Shown here in pieces: positions 54,022-64,000 of a stretch of 64,000 nt of DNA. A program made the translations under genes and the position numbers. The notes under the pieces are model-generated. The model was not told the DNA's origin and did not search any database. It saw only the letters and a program-made list of their open reading frames with translations. This stretch comes from Massariosphaeria phaeospora (lineage: Eukaryota > Ascomycota > Dothideomycetes > Pleosporales), in contig JAADJZ010000020.1 of NCBI GenBank assembly GCA_011032825.1, forward strand, positions 248,001 through 312,000. The letters are read 5' to 3'. Position 1 is the first letter of the stretch; every line of letters starts with the position of its first letter.

Positions 54022-54138
54022 TGTTTGTAGCTCCTGTAGCTCCTGTAGCTCTTGGAGCCCTTGTAACCTTTTGTGACTCTTGTACTCCTTGTAGATTGTA
54101 CACCTTGTAGCTTGTAGCTCTTGTAGCTCTTGCAGCTT
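54022..54138 (+). repeat. Imperfect minisatellite, TTGTAGCTC-like units
   Basis: At least ten degenerate copies of a 9- to 12-bp unit (variants of CTTGTAGCTC and CCTGTAGCTC). Confidence 0.75.
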
Positions 54139-54360
54139 ACCTGGTTAACAAACCCTTGGTGTTGTGGGTTAGAACACAGATAACGCCATGTTCACAAATT
54201 TCTTGAAATGACTCATTTGATTATTTTCTAATATCACACAATAGCAACCCCTTGTGTAGAGTTCTCGAATTCGTTCAATACTTGATTGAGTACGATACAT
54301 CATACTGATGCTGATACCCCCAATAAAGCCGCCTCGCTTTGGGATATACTGCGCTGTGTC

Positions 54361-54558
54361 TATGCCCTCGCTCAATCTCCACCTAGGCAATCGCGCTTTT
54401 CAACTTTTCGTACTCCTCTTTAAGGTATCGCGTAGAACAGCCAGAGACATGATGTGTGTGGATATACCCTTGCCCCAGTTTCACCTAGACAATCGCGCTT
54501 TTCCACCTTTCCGTACTCCTCTTCAAGATATCGTGTAGAGCCGGCAGAGACATGATGT
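54361..54558 (+). repeat. Tandem duplication, two 96-bp units
   Basis: Units 54361-54456 and 54463-54558 are alike throughout (shared GCAATCGCGCTTTT / ACAATCGCGCTTTT, CGTACTCCTCTT, CAGAGACATGATGT). Most differences are C/T or G/A transitions. Confidence 0.8.
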
Positions 54559-54703
54559 ATGGTAGAGACCATGATGTAAGATCGGGAATGCATGCTGAAG
54601 GATCGCTTAAAGTTTGTCGTAGTCGGCAACGGATGCACTCTTAGGCCCGGAAGAGCCCCAGAAATTCAATCAGCCACTAGCGCATCTTTCTGTTGCATCC
54701 ACT

Positions 54704-56060
54704 TTAACGACTAGCACATTCTTCTGTTACATCCACTCTAGCCATCCTGAAATCAACGCCGTTGTACCATACTGCCAGTATGACGCCAGCTCGGTTCAAG
54801 TTCTTCATCTCCTGGGATCGGTAGAGCGCCTTCCATTGTGCCACTTCCGGGCACCCCATCTTTTTTAGATGTACATCGAGTCGATTTACTCTAGGCAGTT
54901 GATTTCGGTTTAGAGCGAACACGCATAACCAGGTCCGGAAGTCATCCAAGGGCGGAAAGACAGTAATCTCTTCGAGACTTGCGGGCAACAGCTTCAATTG
55001 AGCCAGTGTGTCTTCGGTAGACTTCGTGTCAAATGCCCACCCTTCAACATCGAGATATTTGAGGTGGGTGAACGAGGCCAGCGATATAGGGCCTGCCAGT
55101 TCGTTGTTTTCCACGCAGCGGGCAATAGCCTCGGAATTACCGACTTTCAGATAATCCAGTGTGGATGTTACAGGGGTGATCTTTTTCACGAACTCCTCGA
55201 ACGTGAATCCCATGTTATGCGGTAAGATTCTCCCGTCATCTTGATCATCGAACCTTACTTTGAGCTCTTTGAGACGGAAACACTGGCTGAGAAGCCCTGA
55301 TAGATAATCGTAACGCCCAAGGGCGGAGAAGACACCCAAGCCGACCGCAAACTCCAGACCGGTGATATTGGACTCATAACAGAGCATCACCAAAGACCTA
55401 GCCTGTGATGGTGGTAGGTAGTTGATACGGAGGCCTTCCAAACGCGGTAGTGTAAACCAAAGATGCTCCACTTCTCTGCTGGCGACTGAAAGCGTCTTTA
55501 GAGAGCGAAAACCTGCAAGTTGGGAAAAGTCCACATCTTCGTCGCGGAATAGAAGCGGTATATTTGGTCTGAAAGATCATCACCTCGCCAGCTGGTCGCC
55601 TTATCCGTACGGAAGCAGCGCAATGCCAAGTGCCCAAGGCGAGAGACCAGTGAGACGATGAGTGCTGCTATCCTTGGCTCGAACATCGCAATTTGAGCAC
55701 CCGGTAACATTTGGACAGCTCCAGTGTGGTTGTTTGCACTAACGGCCGCGGTGAGGAAATCCATATCAGTATAGGTCTGCGTAGGCTCGAGGTCGAGGCT
55801 CTTGACGAACGCAGCGAGATCCGGTCGCTGGAGCAAAGTTCGAAGAAGGCTCGCCAAGCGATTGGGCCGTGGTTTTCGAGGTGGTCGGCTGTACTGTGAA
55901 GCACGAAGTTGTCGTTGATGGATGGTGAACGATAAAGTACTTCCTGGGCGATCGGACGCAGCTTCCGGGACGTGAGAGCCAAATTGACTAGAGCTGCAGT
56001 ATCGAGAGAGCTGGCGATACGCAGAAGGAGCTCGTCGGCAAAATCTGTGAGGGTAGCCAT
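54704..56060 (-). pseudogene. F-box/LRR-type gene, interrupted (frameshift)
   Basis: The ATG at 56060 (MATLTDFADELLLRIASSL) opens an F-box with the fungal continuation 'ALVNLALTSRKLRPIAQEVLYRSP'. About 45 residues later the homology moves to another frame (55857 downwards): 'LASLLRTLLQRPDLAAFVKSL', a segment standard in this family. No acceptable intron restores that frame, since candidates would delete the conserved 'EVLYRSP' or 'RTLLQRPDL'. A second frame change near 55540-55590 can be explained by a 47-nt intron (GTGATG..CGAAG). The last part (54704-55534) is leucine-rich (FRSLKTLSVASREVEHLW). If the frameshift is a sequence error, this is an intact F-box protein, probably an SCF adaptor. 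Confidence 0.5.
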
Positions 56061-56837
56061 GATGGTTGTGGTTGGTTCGGTGGAGGTCTCAGAGGAAGTG
56101 GGATATTTATGAGCGCGGCGGGTGCGCACGGGCCTAGTCACTAGCCTCTCACCACGATCCCTGCAACTCACTTCGACTTCACTTGCGGATTACTAAAAGC
56201 ACATGCAATGACCAGCGTAGCTAGCAGAATAGATGCCAACAATATATCTCAGGGAAACCATCGCTTTTTCTGAGCACGGATGGATCGCATACCTTCTAAT
56301 AATAAGCGCACTACTGGTAAAGAAATCGAGATGTGGAAGAATCTTTCTAGTTCTTGGTTGTGAAAGGACGGAATGTTGTCATCGTGGATTTACGGCACCT
56401 GATGATTAGCGTTACGTGAAAGATGTCGCTCCAATTATCAAGATTCGGACCGCCACAACCGGGAAACTGGAAAGCTTGCAGCAAACCAGCATTTTCGGAA
56501 CCGTGGATTAGCATGTTTTTGCTCTTCTTAAGTTAGTTTAGCTTTTCACTTTAATCTCATGAAATTAGATAGGGTGTGCCAATTTGTGTTGGGTTTGTAG
56601 TTAATGGGTAGTCAACATAGTCAGCAACGACTGAACGACTCAAATTTATCATATAATAGGGTGTGCCATGTAGTGTTGTTTGTGTTTTGGTGAGAAGTAA
56701 TTAATATTGACAGCATAAGAGCTAAAGGAAATATTGAGAGCACGATGAGGCTAGTGACTCACGAGCACATGTTATCTACTCTAGCAACACAGAACAATTT
56801 CTGTCTTAATCTTTGATCCAACAGGCCACTAGCTAGT
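56061..56837. other. Intergenic, AT-rich
   Basis: A duplicated phrase, ATAGGGTGTGCCA..TGTGTTG, occurs near 56570 and 56657. No gene is seen. Confidence 0.45.
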
Positions 56838-58190
56838 TCAGCGACCACGTTCTCTCTCTCGGCATTCGCGTTCAAACTCTATCCAGGCATCCACTAGCTC
56901 TTCCCGGATTGATTTGTTCGTACCTAGCTCAAACCACATTAGTAGATGAGCATGGTCAAATCGGCGTAGGTGTTTGGCGAGACGGCTATTCTTTCCCAGC
57001 TGCTCGAGCACTTCGTATTTCCTTGGATGAGGTATCAACAGGCGCAGCTCTTCAAGATTAGAAGGCAAGTAGTCATTATAACGCTCAGCTTTGACAGCCC
57101 CAAATGGAACAACCAAGATCTGCAGTTTCGGAAAGTTGAGCTGCGAAGTCACTGGTTTGATCCGGACGCAAAACGCAAGATCGAGGTACTCCTGATCATA
57201 GTTGACGATCTCCAATGTCTCGAGCGTGGCTGCCGAAGGCGCTAAGACGTCGAAGAGAACGTCTTAACTTGAGTGGTGGCGAGACCATTCTGTAGCCCAC
57301 AATTCCGCGCGCTCATACGGGTCAGTAGACCCGGAGTCATTTTCACTGTCGTCGCCTAGTGAAAGTTCGATATGTTTAATGCTAGGCAGTTTTGAAATCA
57401 ACTGCTTGAGGTTTTCGGAGCGATAGTGGCCCCGAAGGAGGATCCTCAAGTCGCACTTCATTATCAATCGAGTGACCCCAGACATCACAGGCGACAATGG
57501 TGGATGAGAGGTGTCGCCCATGAAATTGGAGCGAATGCCCAGCTCAAGAGTCTCCAGTTTCGAAAGTGCAAGCCAAGGAGAAAGCAATTGCCCGACCGGG
57601 TAGGTGAGGTACTTGAGGTTTTGAAGACCGGGGATTTGATCGTTTGTACCTCCTCCAATAAATTGGAGATGGAAGAGTCGGCGGGATGGACAGTTGTTGT
57701 GTCGGAAGTCCATACCGCTTTCTATCCAATAATCCGGACCGGCCAAATACTCGATATGAAGAGCCTTAAGGTTGGGCAGGATGGTGATGAGTGCGCCGTA
57801 CCATGCCATGAGATCCCAGGACATGATTCGGTCAAACCACGCTTGGTTGCTCACACCCGTAGCTTTGAGGCGTTCCAAAAGCTCCGTGCGTATCGCGACG
57901 TGTTCCCAGGTTTGGCTCGGCTTCGCAACAGGAATGCAAAGGTTCCGCAGCAGAAGTGATAGTCCGCGCATTTTTTGAATGCGCTCGCGTTGATGGAACA
58001 GCGCTTTCAGAAGGCACATTAGGCGCCGGTTTAGGTCGTGTTTCTGGATTTTGGGAGCCCGGTAGAGCGCTTCTTCAGCGGGAGCATTCCATTTCTTAGA
58101 CGTGCGTGCTAACGCAAGGAGGGAGCGCGGGGGTAGGTACCCTGCGATCTGTAGCTGCACCTCGGTGGCAAGAGAATTGAGATTGGTCAT
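56838..58190 (-). pseudogene. F-box/LRR-type gene with an in-frame stop
   Basis: The frame starts at ATG 58190 (MTNLNSLATEVQLQIAGYLP, then 'SLLALARTSKKWNAPAEEALY', an F-box) and runs 308 codons to a TAA at 57266-57264. The same frame then continues for another 141 codons with LRR-like content ('ATLETLEIVNYDQEYLDLAF', 'LNFPKLQILVVPFG', 'LEELRLLIPHP') to a stop at 56838. A 39-nt intron (57268-57230, GTTAAG..GGCAG) would remove the TAA and keep the frame, but 39 nt is at the lower limit for fungal introns. So either a nonsense mutation or a very short intron. Intact members of this family are about 450-480 residues, which fits the joined length. Confidence 0.5.
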
Positions 58191-60102
58191 GGTCGGTGGT
58201 TTTGAATTGTGGGTGTTATGGAACTGGTTACTTGCAGCAGTGGAAGAGGGAGTTTATATAGATATTCTAGATATAGAGTGAAAGTGATACATGTGTTGTG
58301 TCATATAGTTGCAAGCCGGTAAGAGGTGTTGTGCGGGTGGAACCACGGCGGCATTGTTGGTCAAGAAGTCGTCTTTCACTCTGATGAATGTCTTCGGGGA
58401 TGTACGCGACAGTTTACTCACAGTTATCTGCCGAATGAACTAGCCCTAGTCATGGATGGCACTTGAGCTTGTTGCCTAAAACCGGTCGTCCGCCGTCAAT
58501 GCAGGCGGGGAGAGCTTGTGACGATATATCGCGGGAAGTCCCAGGTTGATCGGTTTCTGGTGTAGATTTTGGTGGCTGGTGGCGAATACTCAATTGAAAT
58601 AAGCGATCTGAATGCGGAGGTGAATTCCGGATGTTCGACGATGGCATAGGAGTACCCGTGTACCATCGTGGCTTTCGTGAATTGGATTTGAACGACGTGA
58701 TATAAAGTGGACGTTTTCGCGAACATTGGAATCGATATGATGAACGTTATGCCGAAGCGTTTGTTGACATCCTTCAAGATTTAATATGTCCGGTTGTCGC
58801 TCTGTTGGGCGACGTCTCTTACGCAGCGACTGAAGGCTAAAGCATAGCGTAAAGAGTGAGTGAGAAAGAGAGTATATGTATTAGTACACAAACTGGGCAT
58901 TAGAGATGTTAACAAGCAAGCAAGCTTGCTTGCTTGCTTGTTGACGACTCTGTTGGGCATAGTAGCTGTTCGACGACCTCGACGTCTCTTTCATCTCTCA
59001 ACGTGCCGCGAGAGAACGACCCGGTCTATATATTCGCTTCGTCACGGTTGAGAGTCTCGGCTTCGTATCCCTGGACAGATGTTTGTGAAGCTGCGATTCT
59101 TTGAAGCAATCTCGGGGTCGCCTTGAGGGTTTCCATTTGTTTGCGCCTGCGCTGAGTGCATTGTCTAAATCAACTGGGATGGAAAAGCAACGCAGTGGTA
59201 TAATCACAGCCCTGGTGCCGCTGTCCTGCGCAAGCTCCGTGACCATGGCAATTGAATCGAGTGGAAGTGGCGCCTCTTAGAAATAGAAGCCGTAGATACT
59301 CATAGACATCACGGCAGGAGCTCCTGTTGTGCTCGGATCACAAACCTAATAGAACTTTATATCGGTACTCACGATCACACATGGTGGTTCCACGTTAGAC
59401 CAGAAGAATGTGCCTAGACTATTATAGTGAGCTATTGTGATCAAGACGATATATAGAGCTAAGGCATACCTGTCCGAGCAGACCGGAACTTATTCTACTA
59501 ATGATATCCGTGCCGTGTATCGCTTATGCATTACTATGAAAGCAACCGAGGCTTGAAACAATCGTAGATTGAAACTTGGTGTATCCTGAACAAAGAACAC
59601 TCGTCCTAGGATTTGCGAAGTCTTCCATTGACTGACTCCGGAGTATTAATACCCCGAACTAGAAGCTTTGATGTGTCTGCTTCGTCGGGGAGGTTCAAGA
59701 AGACAAACGGCCATAAAAGGCTCGCAGTTGTGAGAGCGTTGCTTAGAGCCGAGTATCAGCCAACTTGCACTGTCTCATTCTTGCTCTACGCAAAGCTTAA
59801 AATCGCGGAGAAAGACACGGGAGTTTTCGCTTCCCTATGTCATCCTTATCGATAACAGGCTTGGCCCGCTAGCCTATCCTAGAAACCCCACTAGCTCACA
59901 TGGCCTTCCCCTCACCGCCGTCGCACTTTCGTCGACGCGTCATCGCTCATCATCCACGCGGACACACGCCAGCTGTTCCATCCATTTGAGTCCTTATTTA
60001 AAGCATCTACGCTGCTTCATCTGCCTGCCTCACTGTGTGTTTCCACTTGACTTCGCAACGTCAGCCCTCTCTCTGCAACCATCGACAAGGCCACACATTG
60101 CT
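58191..60102. other. Intergenic, 1.9 kb, one palindrome
   Basis: Contains a (CAAG)n/(CTTG)n palindrome at about 58911-58942. ORFs are short and without family content. Confidence 0.45.
58911..58942. repeat. Palindrome of CAAG and CTTG repeats
   Basis: About four CAAG units followed directly by about four CTTG units, which makes a near-perfect inverted repeat able to form a hairpin. Confidence 0.85.
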
Positions 60103-61606
60103 ATGGCTCAACTGCTATGCCTACCCAATGAGATCTTACACCAGACGTTATCTTCCCTTCGCAGCGATCCCATTGATCATGTCAGCATCTACAGCACGAA
60201 CCGAAATCTCAAGTGTGCAGCGTTGACGTGTCGACGATTCCGCGACATTGCCCAGATCCTGTTACACAAGGCGCCCCTCATCCAATCTAAGCGCTCCATC
60301 CTCGCGAAAGTATGTCCAGATCTTCGTTCTGTGCGCGCATGAGATCTGACAGCAAATACAGCGCGATGGCGGGTCGCGGTTAGCGCCAGTTATCCGACTA
60401 CTCAGAACTTTATTGGAACGTCCGGACCTCCGCGTGCGGATCGAGACGCTCACCATAGACTTTTACATACACCTCAAGGGTACTAATGGGCGCGATGAAC
60501 CAGAACGTTTCCGCATCACCGAGGCTCGGGACTTGGTCAAGCAAATGGCTGCCGCGTTCGAAACCAAAGAGATAACGGATGAACACTGGTCCAAGGCGCT
60601 CGGCGAGGAACGCGACTACCCTTTATTTGGCTTGCTGCTATCTATCCTGCCGAATCTCAAAAAGCTGCATATCATGGAACTGAGCAATCTCGATGTCATC
60701 CAGAAGATCTTTGCAAGAACACACGGCATCGACAAATATCCTGACATTCCAAGTCTTGCCGGCCTCCAGAGTCTGAAGCTTGAAGGTCGCCAGGTTCTCT
60801 CGCGAATTTCAGAGCTTCCAAGCCTCCGCGCATTGGACCTAAATCTATTCATAAGCGACTACGGGCTGTCAACGCTCCCTGCGACTTTCACGCTGACCAA
60901 ACTCCGTGTCAACTGCTGCTTTCGGGCTTTGAGAGTACACTCAGCATCGGACTGGCAGGTTTACGTGAACTGGGCTGGGATGGCCAACCTCCTGGCTAGA
61001 GTTAGAGGGTTGACGACTCTCCAGTTATACGACGAATCTGCCGAGAAGTTTAATTATCGGCGAAACCAAATTGTGCAACTCAATTTTGCAGCGCTCTTCG
61101 CCGCAGTGGAATCCGATCAGTCCATATTCGAGACTCTCGAGTCTTTGGAGCTTCCTACTAGCTGGATAGACTTGGAAGGCCAGAGCTCAGCACCTTTCAG
61201 GACCCTCCAGTACTTTAAGCGTCTACGCCATCTGAAGACTTCTTCGCTGGCGCTTGTTCCCCATCGGTACGGGCAGAGTAGCCCGGATGAAGAAGGTTCG
61301 ACCGTGACAGGGTCACCGCAAGGCTCGATATCTACCGCCACGTCGTGTCTACCGTCTACAATTAAACAACTTGAAGTACATCAGAGCAATCAGGCAACGT
61401 TGAGGTGGTTGGATGATGTGCTCCGGTACAAAGATGTCTCGTTTCCTAATATTCAGTATTTAAGATTGGAACCACAGAGCAGCATCAGGCCCGCAAACCT
61501 AGCTGAGAATCTCCAGCCGGATAATGCCTTAAGCTCCGACGATATATTTTCTTTCACACAGCGTTGCGCACTATCTGGGATCAAATGCTGCGAAGTATCT
61601 TTCTAG
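60103..61606 (+). CDS. F-box/LRR-type protein, intact
   Basis: Exons 60103-60309 and 60362-61606 (intron GTATGT..AATACAG) give 483 residues. The N-terminus is the F-box: 'LPNEILHQTLSSL' and 'ALTCRRFRDIAQILLHKAP'. After the junction the family segment 'APVIRLLRTLLERPDLRVRI' follows, then leucine-rich segments ('LPNLKKLHIMELSNL', 'LAGLQSLKLEGRQVL', 'LPSLRALDLNLFISD'). F-box proteins of this kind are adaptors of SCF ubiquitin ligases; the target is unknown. It is the only one of three F-box genes here whose frame is intact. The start ATG 60103 is preceded by a C/A-rich leader. Confidence 0.85.
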
Positions 61607-61966
61607 ATAGTTCAAGTGGTACTGTGTCTCAGCCTCTTCTCTTCCCCTATACCTAATGTAATGTTGAATATCGAGCTCATGACTTGTTCTCTATTGCTGC
61701 TTCCACTTCCAATGGAACGGGCCAGGCTTTATTAGTCTTTCTTAGTACTTTCTACCAAGATCTAGGGAATCTTGTCGTTTACAGGTGGCATTCGTACGAG
61801 TCATAAACCTAGCCCTTCTGTTGGGCGAGGTAAACCGTATCCAATCGGAGAGCGCGGAAGAGGCGTAGTAGATTAGCAGATACGCCTCGCACGAGCATAC
61901 TCCCTACAATAAAGGCTTCACAGCTCAACCTTTCCAGTTCTTTCCTCTGTACCATTTCTACTCAAG
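61607..61966. other. Intergenic, no gene seen
   Basis: 3' region of the F-box gene and promoter of the cupin gene. Confidence 0.45.
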
Positions 61967-62682
61967 ATGCCACCTCGCCCGAAAACAGTAACAGCTGGGC
62001 AGGACCCAGTCGTAGTGTACGTATAATCAACCCCGCCGAAATTGTGAAACTTACCTATCACCATAGCTTTGACGGGGCCATGAGCAGTAAGCGACTTCCT
62101 CACGAGTCCCGCATATTCAACCTCGAACTTACATTCGACGACCACCATCCCCATCTGCTCAAGACGCGAGAACAGGAGCCACCCGAGCACTTCCATTACT
62201 TCCAAGACGAGTTCATCCAAGTACTGGAAGGGAGCGTCATTCACCCATTCGGCAAAGAGAGGCTGCTGCTGACTCCCGCGGATGGCGAGGTCTGCATTCC
62301 TCCCTATGTCCGCAACAACTTGATTCCTGGCCCGCTCTCCGAAGACCAGAAGACTACAAGGTTCTTATTGAGTGGGCCTGCGGCGGATAGTAACTACATG
62401 CTCGATCTCATCTTCTATGAGAACTACTATCGGTATCTGGATCAAGCGGTTTCTGGAAACGAGAGCATTGATCTGATACAGGTTTTGAGCGTAAGTTTTA
62501 TAGTAATATAGACTACCTTTACCAAGCGCTGAGTGGTCGCATAGATGTTCGATGCAGGTGCCTCTGGCCTCTGTCTTCCATGGTGGATACCCTTCAACAT
62601 GACGATCTCTCGTGTCTTGGGAATTGTAGTCGGACGTTGGTTGGGCGGTCTGCTGAGCTATCAGCCGTACTATAAGGAGTAG
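61967..62682 (+). CDS. Cupin-domain protein with C-terminal hydrophobic segment
   Basis: Exons 61967-62016, 62067-62490 and 62545-62682 (introns GTACGT..CCATAG and GTAAGT..GCATAG) join to 203 residues. The cupin pattern is 'EPPEHFHYFQDEFIQVLEG', with metal-binding His residues in 'HFH' and the following Glu, then 'PADGEVCIPPYVRN', the second half of the barrel. The last exon supplies 'LPWWIPFNMTISRVLGIVVG', a hydrophobic segment that may anchor the protein. Fungal cupins of this size have no uniform function (isomerase, dioxygenase or seed-storage-like fold). I chose ATG 61967, in a good context (caagATGCCA). Confidence 0.75.
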
Positions 62683-64000
62683 ACTACAGACTGGGATGTG
62701 GAGAGAGAGCGCATGAGGCGATCGCTGTTCCAACGACGCTTTGCGGCGTAGTTGGACGCCTCGGCGATTTCAGCCAATTATGTTCTGTTTGCCATTTTTG
62801 GACTCGCATGGCATCAGCTACCGCTCACTGAATGTGGAGCAAAGGGGGTTCCTGCTAGATAGTCTCATGGTCAACGTCATAGCGCTTTTATCAGCGTAAT
62901 AGCTCCGGAGTAGATTGCATCCCGATCATTATAAGGTCACGAGGATATGGTATTGGGCAGCTCTATCTTCGTCCTTTTACTCACATATGTACTCTTAGTG
63001 AGTATATTGGCAATAAAGCACATGTTGTTAATGTAACAGACAATGTTTCCGGTCCACATATTTGATCACATTGACGCGGTGACAGATGGAGCCCGATCCG
63101 ACTTAGTGTTTCCGGCGGGTCCAGGCGCACCACATGACCCAACTGTGCACAATGCGGAGCTTCCATTTAGAAAAGTGTCGAGCATCTATAAACTTTCGTA
63201 TATTTTCCGCACGACCTGCTACACATTCATGTCCCTCCTCACGGTGCAACACGTTATGTTTACTCACTTGACCCTTCCCAAAGAACCTTGGAAAGTGTCG
63301 GATTTCTTTAGCTACATCTACTATTTTATTCCGTAGCCTTGTTGCGCGTTATATCCTCCTTATTTCCATGCACGTAGGAATGTATGACGACTTTACACTT
63401 ACCCCTCGGGTATACTGGATGCCAAAATACGGCCGAACCGCTCTTACATCGAGTTGACTTTAGAGAGTGTTTCCTGTCTTAGGCTCAATCTGCGTCCGCC
63501 ACCTGCCCTAGATATATCAAGTAAGCACTAGTATCACGGTCCAGTGTAGCATGCCAAGATATCTTACATCTACGCCCAAGCGCGGGCTTACCATAAGTGG
63601 ATAGCTATCTGGTTTCGTTCCCGATCACGCATGGGGATATGTAGCGGATATGCGTCTAGATTGGAAATCCGTAATAAGCCGGTCTTTCAATGTCTAGTTA
63701 GCTGGGGTGAACTATGTGAGACGGCTCCCCTTGAGCATTCTCGCAAACTTTTACCCCTGTGAGACGAAACACACCATGTCGGTAGTCAACACGCGAGAAC
63801 ACAGATTATTGGCAATACGGTAGCCAGATAGACATCCAACATGTGAAAGCATTCCCTATGATTCCAAACGTCCGTTAAGATCTACGGCAGTAGACGCCGA
63901 TATTCTCCGCCGAAGTTTCAGGCTCGGGTTATGTGTTACTAGAACCGATACCAACAAGGAGTCCGCGTAACAGAAACACGTAGACAGCCTAACACGGTCA
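62683..64000. other. Intergenic to the window end, no gene seen
   Basis: The ORF at 63043-63336 has no family content. Nothing else is supported in the last 1.3 kb. Confidence 0.45.

Larger units (their letters stand above)
53647..54703. other. Intergenic, several imperfect repeats
   Basis: Contains a 33-bp segment repeated at about 53725 and 53789, an imperfect minisatellite (see separate entry) and a duplicated 96-bp segment (see separate entry). No gene is seen. Confidence 0.55.

Noticed and set aside
55920..55966. A 47-nt GTACTT..CACAG intron at the first frame change of the first broken F-box gene
   Set aside because: It would restore the frame but cut out 'VLYRSPSIND', a conserved part of the F-box family, so a frameshift is the better reading.
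1..64000. CRISPR arrays, insertion sequences, operons or ribosome binding sites
   Set aside because: Eukaryotic DNA with introns; none of these prokaryotic features is expected, and none is seen.

Overview
This window reads as nuclear DNA of a filamentous ascomycete (Pezizomycotina). The evidence is dense genes on both strands, introns of about 45-95 nt with GT..CTRAC..AG signals, and clear fungal orthologues: sconB/Met30, Atg17, Rio1, Yaf9, a fungal Zn-cluster regulator, a GH64 glucanase and F-box/LRR families. A Dothideomycete is my guess from how the transcription factor and DUF6590-type proteins read; it is not proven. Coordinates of spliced genes below are whole-gene spans, and my exon boundaries are in the evidence text. 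They come from frame continuity and splice signals only.

Layout. 1-7.1 kb: 3' part of a fungal-specific transcription factor, two small proteins, and the sulfur-controller F-box/WD40 protein sconB. 7.9-11.7 kb: ATG17 (divergent from sconB) and the RIO1 kinase. 12.6-18 kb: an eight-exon gene for a very large CorA-type membrane protein. 18.3-20.2 kb: a cytochrome P450 flanked by an inverted pair of about 120-bp repeats. 21.6-23.4 kb: a sugar transporter. 24.2-26.5 kb: a divergent pair, a COQ11-like SDR and the YEATS protein YAF9, separated by seven tandem TGAGTC heptamers. 27.2-31.7 kb: an accessory block with three small proteins that look like diverged paralogues, a multi-pass membrane protein, and copies of a dispersed repeat. 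32.1-37.2 kb: a secreted Cys-rich protein, a PARP-type ADP-ribosyltransferase and a drug/polyamine-type MFS transporter, all on the minus strand. 39-44.6 kb: a protein kinase and a DUF6590-type protein that share a PWIWSP module, then a polyproline coiled-coil protein. 45.6-50.6 kb: three paralogous coiled-coil proteins plus one low-complexity protein, all on the minus strand. 52.4-53.6 kb: a GH64 glucanase. 54.7-61.6 kb: three F-box/LRR genes, two of them interrupted. 62 kb: a cupin protein. The rest is intergenic.

The left third (4.8-11.7 kb and 21-26.5 kb) is mostly conserved housekeeping. The middle and right parts look accessory: small lineage-specific families, dispersed repeats, transition-biased duplications and decaying F-box genes. 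The most unusual observations are the module shared by the kinase and the DUF6590 neighbour, the two local three-gene families, and the five-copy dispersed repeat.
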